From Scalesia atractyloides (taxonomy: Eukaryota > Streptophyta > Magnoliopsida > Asterales > Asteraceae), in contig CAMTDV010000007.1 of NCBI GenBank assembly GCA_947069175.1, positions 47,706,181-47,770,180 of the forward strand: DNA of 64,000 bases, read 5' to 3'. A program made the position numbers and the translations under genes. Of this stretch, positions 57,276 to 64,000 are shown piece by piece (the first letter of the stretch is position 1; each line of letters starts with the position of its first letter). Under the pieces are notes generated by a model, which worked only from the letters and a program-made list of their open reading frames with translations, searched no databases and had not been told where the DNA came from.

Positions 57276-60200
57276 GTTGATAATCCTCCTTAGCAGCTCC
57301 TGCACCACCCAACAAAATTAGTTAGATTGGGGGACCCAAGCCTTAATGGTCTTGGGTCTTCCAGATTCATCAATCATAGGAACATCCATCCAATATCCAT
57401 CACTCCTAATAGGAGTCTTGGATCTTAGACCTGTTGATGGAAATGGTTTTTGATTTCCACTAGGTCTATTGTCATTAGGTTTCCTAACCATGTTTGGACT
57501 TGTTACTTATGGAAATTATGATTTTGGTGCCATGAATTTTGATGATGATAATTTCTAAAGCCATCGTTATAAAAATTTCGACTACCAAAATTCTGGTATC
57601 GATTTTGATATTGACCTTGACTTCTGAAATTATTTGTTTGACCATTAAAGTTATTCATTCTTGGTGAACTACTTCTAGGTCTAGTATATCTGCGTGATGT
57701 AGATGCAGGCTGAAATCGTTGTTGATTTCCTTGAAAGCGAGGAACTTGGTGAGTTCCTTTTTCAGCCTTATCTACACCAACAACAACACTTTGTTGCTTG
57801 GTAGCAGATATCTTTGGTGAGTTAACCTTCTTCTCACCATCACCACTTTTTGCTGGAGATTTTTCTCTCTGTCTCTCACTTACCTGTGCTTCACTCTTTT
57901 TGTTAGGACATCAGCTAGCTACATGTCCTTTTTCGTGACATTTGAAATACGATTTTCTAGCCGAAGACTTCTTAATTGAAGTCTCTTGCTTAGATTCATC
58001 AGGCGACGATGATGATGATGCTATAGAAGGATCTTGTTTAGTTTGCTTAACTTCTGATTTTTCCTTGTTTTTGTTCTTAGCAAACTGACATTAGACTCTT
58101 TAGTAATAACAGGAACTTCTTCATTCATGTCACTCCCTTTAACAAAATAAACCTTTTTAACGAAACTTGTTTTTGATTCTTAGGGTGTGTATTTTTTGTT
58201 TTCAAAACTGGTTCCCTTTTATTATCCTTCTTGGCATTTTCAGAACTATCAACACTTTTTGATGTGGAACTACCAGGTGTAGTTGACACAAAGTCTGTAA
58301 GCTCTTCTTCATCTGGCAAGAAAGAATAGTCGTGACTAAGAGGTGGTGGAACTTCATTCAAACCTTTGAAGCCCACACAAGTCTTGTCATTACTCTTCTT
58401 CAAGCCATTCATCATATGTTTCATGACAAAAGATGAATCTCTGAATTGATTTAATTTCTTTTCAAGCTCATAAATTTTAAGTTGTGCTTCAGACAACTCT
58501 TTGCACTTTTCAGAAACCTCATTTGTTTTCTCACTCATCGTATCATGTTGAAGTTTTTCGCTTAGCTTACATGTTAGAGTTTTGATTTCTTCTTCATAAC
58601 CTTTATTTTTCTTCAAGTATAGTGACTCATTTCATTTTACGAAAAAGTTTGATTCTTTTAGGTTCGAGAGCTCATTAGACTTTGGTTTTGTTGTGTTAAT
58701 GTGTTAACCTCACTTTGCAGTCACAACATTTCAAACAAACAGAACTACCAGAGTTAGAACATACCACGTCTGTTGACTTGCTTAGATCAGCCATGAACGC
58801 ATTAAAGTCAGCAGCCATCTTCTCTGTAGCAGTCTGTTCTTCATCAGCTTTTTCCGCTACCTTCTCTTGTACCACCTCAGCATCAGCTTTCACTTCTTCA
58901 TCAACACCTGGAGCTATCTCAGCCATGAATGCATTGTTATCACTCTCCAGATGAACACTCCAATCATAAGAACCCTCTCTAGCCGTAGAAATCAGGGCCT
59001 TTGATCCAGTGTTGTTTGACGCATTCTTGTTGCTTGAACCATGACCAGGAGAATCTTGAAAGGATGATTAGAACGAGATTCAGTTTTTGGTCGTTGACAT
59101 TCTCTAGCAAAATGTCCATAGTTATGACAGTTGTAGCACTTTACTTTCGACTTGTTAAAGCCCACACTTTGCCAACGAACTTCCTGCCTGTTCTGTACAT
59201 GAACCTTTTCACCCTTCTAGAGATCATGGCCATCTGCCATTGCAAATCCATCTCCTCTAAGTCATCAGGGTCAATTTGATCATAATCTTCATCAAACGTA
59301 GCAGGATCAGATATTTTTCCCTGAATGTAGTTCTCGTAGGAAGCCACAAAAGAAGCAAGCAATGCCAGGTGATCTTCAGCACTTTTGACACTCAGAGGCA
59401 TAGACTTAGAACTGTTGTTACTAGATTGTTGTCTCTTAGCCCCTGACGAGCCTCCTGAAGCAGCAACAAAGCATACTTCACCCTCAAAATTTGTCACGAT
59501 CTGTTCATTCTCACAGGAGAGAAACGCAGTTGCAGTGTCACTAGAAGCATTGTTGGAAGATGAAGGTGTAAGACCTTTATAAACCCCCAGATCTTGAACC
59601 TGATCATAACCCGTCTCCTTCTTCTTCATATTGAGCTCATAAACTCTCAACTTTCCAACAACCTCTTCTGGGTCTTTCTTTTCATAATCAGCTTCACCCT
59701 TTATCATCAACGTGTAAATATCCCACTTGGCAGGTAAAGCATATAGCAACTTGTCGTTTATCTCCACATCTGTGTATCCCTCTATGTCATAATTATCTAT
59801 TTCTGACATCATATAATAATATCTTGTGATAATATCTTCAAGGGATGTTCTTCATTCCTTTGAACACAGCAAACTGTTTCTTTAGTAGATCAACCTTGTT
59901 CTTCTTCACATCTGGATTGCCCTCATACCTCTTCTCTAAGGCATCCCACATCTCCTTAGATGGTGTATAACGCTGGAATGTGTGTTTTATGCCATCAGGT
60001 AATGACATCTTGATAGCAACTAAGGCTTTCTTCTCCGACTTATACATCATTTTCTCAGCTTTAGACATGTTCACATAGGCAGTAACCCGTTATCTGCCCT
60101 CAAAATCATGCGTTGGGTTAGCATACCCATCTTGAATACAGATCCACATCCATGTGTACTGGTATTTAATGAAGGATTGAAACCTATCCTTCCAAGTAAG

Positions 60201-60296
60201 ATAGTTCTCCACCTTCAGCATCTTTGGAGGTTTATTTGTGGTACCAGCTTCGTGTTCCATTCTCAACATCTCATTTAGGTTAGACATATTCGACAT
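57276..60296 (-). pseudogene. gag: Gag of element A
   Basis: It starts at the ATG at 60296 (MSNMSNLNEMLRMEHEAGTT). Pieces are 60296-60090, 60074-59838, 59812-59141, 58926-58696 and 58616-58125, with frameshifts or stops between. Landmarks: KMSLPDGIKHTFQRYTPSKE, EIDNYDIEGYTDVEINDKLL, a complete CCHC knuckle (CYNCHNYGHFAREC, 59097-59138), a coiled coil (KCKELSEAQLKIYELEKKLN) and a second knuckle-like box near 57915-57950 whose first Cys is Tyr and which contains a stop. The long gag with two knuckles fits the SIRE-like lineages. Confidence 0.85.
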
Positions 60297-61122
60297 TTTT
60301 ACCGAACCGGCTCGTTAAAATATTAGAACTTGTCCGAAAAGTGTGATTACCAAATTATACCGTTAGACTCGTCTTGACGATACGATTCTAACGATATATA
60401 TTGTCCGATTATGATTTTGTTTTGTCCTAAAAATCAACCGAGTCTAACTGTCCAATCGGTTCGTCAAAATTGTCTATGGATCAAGATCTATGTCCGAAAA
60501 CGTTTAACTCCGGTTACGTCAGCTGGTTAATTTTCCACCTTTTTCTGTGTAACTCAGAGCATTGTAAAGTCCGAAATGGAAACTCTGATTAACAATCCGA
60601 GATGAAATTCCAGAACAGTAATCCGAGTTGACAATCCTAAATGGTGATCCGGAATAGTGATCCAAGAAGAAATCCGGAATGCACTGTTCTGATCCGAAAC
60701 GAAAATCCAGAATAGACTACTCTAATCCGAGAAGGAATCCGGAATAGTTCTAATCCGAGATGGAATCCGGAGTAGTTCCCAATCCGAGATGGAATCCAGA
60801 ATACAATTCTGATTCAAAATTTCAATCCGAAATGGAATCCGAAATGGCTTTTCTGATCCGAATTGCTCTGTTTTCCAGATCTGAAATGCAAATTCTGGCC
60901 CGAAATTCAAGTCTTCAATCTGAATTCCTTTGCTTTTTAATCCGGAATGCAAGTCTTCAATCCGGAATGCTTAGAAGTAATTTCGAAATATTGCAGAAAA
61001 TCCAAAATACCTGCAAAAACCCTAAAAACAGCCGTCAAAACTCCAAAACAGCCTCAAAAACACCAAAAATCCAATTTTTCTGCTTTCACGATTCTGAATC
61101 GAGCAATAATCAAGAGCCGAAT
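60297..61122 (-). other. Leader of element A with reiterated AATCCGGAATAG / AATCCGAGATGG words
   Basis: Between about 60580 and 60970 the plus strand is largely built of AATCCG(G/A)(A/G)ATGG-like words, with two near-identical tandem units around 60722-60800. The remnant element E keeps the same kind of leader (12190-12420). Chance ORFs here arise from the repeats. Confidence 0.75.
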
Positions 61123-61134
61123 GCTCTGATACCA
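61123..61134 (-). other. Primer-binding site of element A
   Basis: The minus strand reads TGGTATCAGAGC two bases after the 5' LTR end, the complement of the 3' end of initiator tRNA-Met, the usual copia primer. Confidence 0.95.
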
Positions 61135-61136
61135 AT

Positions 61137-61605
61137 TGTAGGTCCCATAGTCCTTATGGATCTTGACAGAATCGTCTATCCAACCTAGAGTGTGGAATCC
61201 CCTAGATCAGATTTCACAGAAAACACAAGAACACAAACACGAATTCCTTTAAACAGTCTTCTATTGATTATCGAACACAAAGTGTTTACAACCAATTCAA
61301 GACTCTTCTCACAAACTCTTTGAAGCAATTCTTTCAGAATTGAACAACTAACTGAGCAACCTTAACCCTAATCACAACCTCCCTATATATAGAGATAGAT
61401 TATGCTCATGGGCTAGGGTTCCCTACATGGACTGCTAATGGGTTTAAAGCCCAATTTGCCTACCATGTGTTATATTGTTTCTAGTTCAGCCCAATTACTT
61501 CTAATTCACTAATACAAAACTAAACCCACTAACCGTTTATCATTTTACTAATTACAAGATATCCAAAGACCAAATCTAAGCTGTTGTCACAAATATGCAC
61601 CAACT
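61137..61605 (-). repeat. 5' LTR of element A (469 bp)
   Basis: It ends GGGACCTACA next to the primer-binding site and matches 51981-52449 base for base apart from about 20 substitutions. The terminal T at 61605 breaks the expected TG start. The TATA box is near 61384-61391. Confidence 0.93.
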
Positions 61606-63971
61606 CAGTTCCAGGCAAACCAGTTAACTGTGGAATAACTGTCGCCTAAGTATCCAATTCCTATTTTCGATCCTCCATAGTCATCATCCTTATTTCACAC
61701 ATTCTCTTTATGCTTAACATATCTTCATTACTTTAGAAATGTTAGTATTATTTTCATTTTTGTGAAAGATATTTTGAGCAAACAGATCATCTAATAAATT
61801 AAGTCATTATTAGGATGAGGTGATGGCATAGGTACATAGTTTTTGCTATGCGGAGGAGGAAAGATTTTTCTTTCATTTCCGAGCTTATCATTGTATCTAA
61901 TCCCTTCCTTCACGGATGTCGGTCGTTGGCAATTTTCAATATCAACTAGTGCCTTTTGACTAACTTTCCATTTATCAATTGTGATACGCAGTTTCTTATT
62001 TTCATTTTGAGATTTTTCTAATCTTTCAGTTAGATCATTTGTAATAAAATCTTTTCTAAAAATGACTTCTTTTAATGTCTGCATCTTAGCCAAAGTTGAG
62101 TTCAACTTTCTCTGATATGCAGCTTCATTTTCTTTCAGTCCTTGGTTAAATTTCAAAACCTTTTATTTTTCTCTAATCAAGTCACGGTTGAGTGACTTGT
62201 AATGTTTCACGACGTTCAAACACGCTTGGGAGCATAGTTTTGCTTTAAATTCATACGGTATGTTGTTTACCAAATCCTTATCCTCTTTGTCTTTTGTAGA
62301 ATCAGCTTTCATGGTGGCTGCAGAAGTTCCAGCTTTCTCATCCTTGTTGACGCTTGTTGCTCCTTGGATTGTCTTTTTTGATTCAGTCTTCTCATCTTCC
62401 TTCCTTCCCCTTTCTGGAGTTGGTTCAGTAGGAGATATTATGCTTTTCAAACATTTGTCGCCCTTGGGAATTCTTGCAGCTTGCTTCTCAATGCAGTTTG
62501 ATGAAGACGAGATAGGTGTAATAGAGATTTTAGCCATGAGTGCTTTGTTGACTTCTTCTTTCACCTTCGCTATTTCTTCTGCCCAGTCATAATCTTCCAC
62601 CACTAATGCTTTTGGGGTGTTATCATCGACGTTTTCACTCCCCTCAATAGCTATTGGCCTTCTTGTAGGAACAACTTCAGCATTTTCGTTTTTCAACATT
62701 GGGCACTCTCTCTTGAAGTGACCCAGATTCTTGCAGTTGTAACATCTTAGCTTGGACTTGTCGAAACCGGCTTTTCCCAGCGCCAGTCTCTTTCCTATTT
62801 TGTTTTGAAACTTCTTTAGTCGTAGGGTAATCATTGCCATTTGCCACTTCAAGTCCATTTCCTCCATATCATCTGGATCTACCTGATACATGTCTTCAGT
62901 AGTGAGAAAATCCCTTTTTAGCGCACCTATGAGAGCTTCATAGCTACTCAGGAAGGTGTTAAACAATGCAACATGTTCAGTGGATATCTTGAGTGCTTGA
63001 GCATCACCAACCACAGTAGTCTTCTCGTTAGATAATGGGGCCTTAGTAGAGCTTGCAGAAGCGTTAGGGTAACATACGTTAGAACTTTGAGAATTTGAAC
63101 CACAGGAGGTTATGGGGCAAGGAATGCCATATTTTTGGGAACGAGAGCAGCAGATTGAGTAAATTTCTGAGAGTACCCTACTTGATTTATTTCTCTCTTG
63201 AGAACATCCATTCGAAGGCCTTTAGTGTATTGATCAGTTCTGAAAGGGTGACAGGAGTAGTACTTTTCAAGAAGGTTCTTTTAATCATCATACATTGTAG
63301 GCTCCATTCTTTTGGAAGAGAGTCCAAAAGTTTCTTGATAGAGGCATGGTTGGCAACAAGATTTCCAACTTTCTTCATTTTTATTAGCACGCTAAAAAAT
63401 CGACTAATATGATTTAACAAGCTTTCACCACGAACACTCCCGAACATATCATATTCTTTCTGAACCATATCTCTTTTGTTATCCATCAACTCTTCATTCC
63501 CTTCATAGTGATCAACAAGGGCTACCCACAGTTCGTGAGCTGAGGTGTATTCTTCAAACAGATTGTTATCATCCTGGGACACAGCCATTGTTAGAGCAGC
63601 ATGAGCCCTACGATCGCATTGAATGAGAGTTCTGTCCTCCTCAATGAATGTTGAAGGGTCTTCGTTGATTGTTAAACATCGTCGCGAATTACCATAGGAA
63701 CACGCGGTCCTATGGTGACAGACATCCATTGAGTATAGTCTGTATACTCAAAGAACTCTTTGATTCGATTCTTCCAGCTACTGAAGTCTTCAGATCCTTT
63801 CAACTTAGGAGGTCTCGTAGTTGTTCCTGTCTCTAGTTCGGCTTGGGCCAGAGAGTCTAAACAATCGAAATTCAAGGAATCAAAAACAAAATTTCCAAAG
63901 GTCACAGAGTCTAAACATTTATAAGAAACCGAAGGACCTGAGACGGTGTGGAAATTAAAAATCCTTTCCAT
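61606..63971 (-). pseudogene. gag: Proximal gag of element B, before the A insertion
   Basis: It starts near the ATG at 63971 (MERIFNFHTVSGPS). Landmarks: TTTRPPKLKGSEDFSSWKNR, then in another frame HELWVALVDHYEGNEELMDN and SVRGESLLNHISRFFSVLIK (63729-63187), QVDPDDMEEMDLKWQMAMIT and an intact CCHC knuckle CYNCKNLGHFKREC (about 62706-62747), and a coiled coil (NDLTERLEKSQNENKKLRIT, 62156-61791). The frame runs on to KIGIGYLGDSYSTVNWFAWN, where A is inserted. The window ends about 30 bases upstream of the start. Confidence 0.85.
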
Positions 63972-64000
63972 CAACAAGTCTGAGATCCAAGACTTTAGTT

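Larger units (their letters stand above)
51981..61605 (-). mobile_element. Element A: complete-length Ty1/copia element, no accessory ORF
   Basis: Two LTRs of 469 bp, a TGGTATCAGAGC primer-binding site, leader, gag, protease, integrase, RT, RNase H, a conserved non-coding block and a polypurine tract are all present in order. It is inserted in gag of B; flanks are GTGTT and CAGTT, an imperfect 5-bp duplication, yet removal restores B's frame (WFAWN/TTSIQD). It is the youngest copia layer. Stops and frameshifts make it non-functional. Confidence 0.9.
13301..64000 (-). mobile_element. Element C: SIRE/Maximus-like Ty1/copia element, incomplete in window
   Basis: C reads from right to left. Visible pieces are its 3' LTR (13301-13696), the distal end of its accessory ORF (13868-14115), the rest of that ORF (37541-about 40990), a promoter-like array upstream of it (41130-41790) and part of the block behind pol (about 41830-42486). 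D fills 14121-37535. B fills everything from 42487 to the window edge. Its gag, pol and 5' LTR are predicted beyond 64000. Joining the two sides of D puts the accessory ORF back in one frame, which supports the assignment. Confidence 0.72.
42487..64000 (-). mobile_element. Element B: SIRE-like Ty1/copia element with accessory ORF, split by element A
   Basis: On the minus strand: gag (63971-61606 and 51980-about 51300), protease, integrase, RT, RNase H (to about 47850), a block behind pol, a promoter-like array, the accessory ORF (45773-about 43000) and the 3' LTR (43003-42487). The 5' LTR lies beyond the window. A is inserted in gag. B is itself inserted in C. Confidence 0.82.

Noticed and set aside
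60722..61188. ORFs of 76-142 codons in the A leader
   Set aside because: They are produced by the reiterated leader words and run into the LTR; no family features.

Overview
The window looks like plant nuclear DNA, most likely from an Asteraceae-type genome. This is an inference from the LTR-retrotransposon lineages present and from the style of the non-coding repeats. I found no convincing host gene, rRNA, tRNA or CRISPR array. The coding potential is decayed gag, pol and accessory-ORF sequence of LTR retrotransposons. The real content of the window is the order in which these elements inserted into one another.

Left flank (1-12159): a probable Ty3/gypsy LTR on the minus strand starts at 2764. 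It is followed by AT-rich DNA with short tandem duplications. At 4761-6936 lies a large fold-back (inverted-repeat) element that contains two MITE-like insertions. The block 7741-12159 holds no recognisable gene but carries a degenerate ~50-bp tandem repeat.

Right four fifths (12160-64000): one nest of insertions, four levels deep. Element E is a 5'-truncated Ty1/copia element on the plus strand, seen as leader and gag at 12160-13300. Element C, a SIRE/Maximus-like copia element on the minus strand, is inserted in E. C starts with its 3' LTR at 13301-13696 and runs off the right edge. C is itself split twice. First, element D (Ty3/gypsy, Tat clade, plus strand, 14121-37535, perfect target duplication GGTCT) interrupts C's accessory ORF. 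D is in turn split inside its RT/RNase H by element F (Ty3/gypsy, Athila clade, minus strand, 18430-30248, perfect target duplication ATTGT). Second, element B (SIRE-like copia, minus strand, 42487 to beyond 64000) interrupts C behind its pol. B is split inside gag by element A (copia, minus strand, 51981-61605, two 469-bp LTRs about 96% identical by hand count).

Each polyprotein is broken by stops and frameshifts, though several domains stay open: the B integrase (431 codons), the A integrase core and the A reverse transcriptase. B, C, D and F carry an extra ORF between pol and the 3' LTR. In B and C it is a sense accessory ORF of the kind found in composite SIRE elements. In F it is an Athila env-like or ORF-1-like ORF. 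In D it is an antisense gene with a Transposase_28-like domain and candidate introns.

The most interesting pattern joins LTRs to these extra ORFs. B, C and F each carry their own short palindromic motif, repeated near the TATA box of the LTR and again, beside a second TATA-like box, in the non-coding stretch upstream of the extra ORF. The motif differs in each element. A, which has no extra ORF, has no such array. This suggests a dedicated internal promoter for the extra ORF that co-evolves with the LTR promoter. A second pattern is a hairpin-bearing non-coding block behind pol, shared by A and B, with the surrounding block also partly visible in C.
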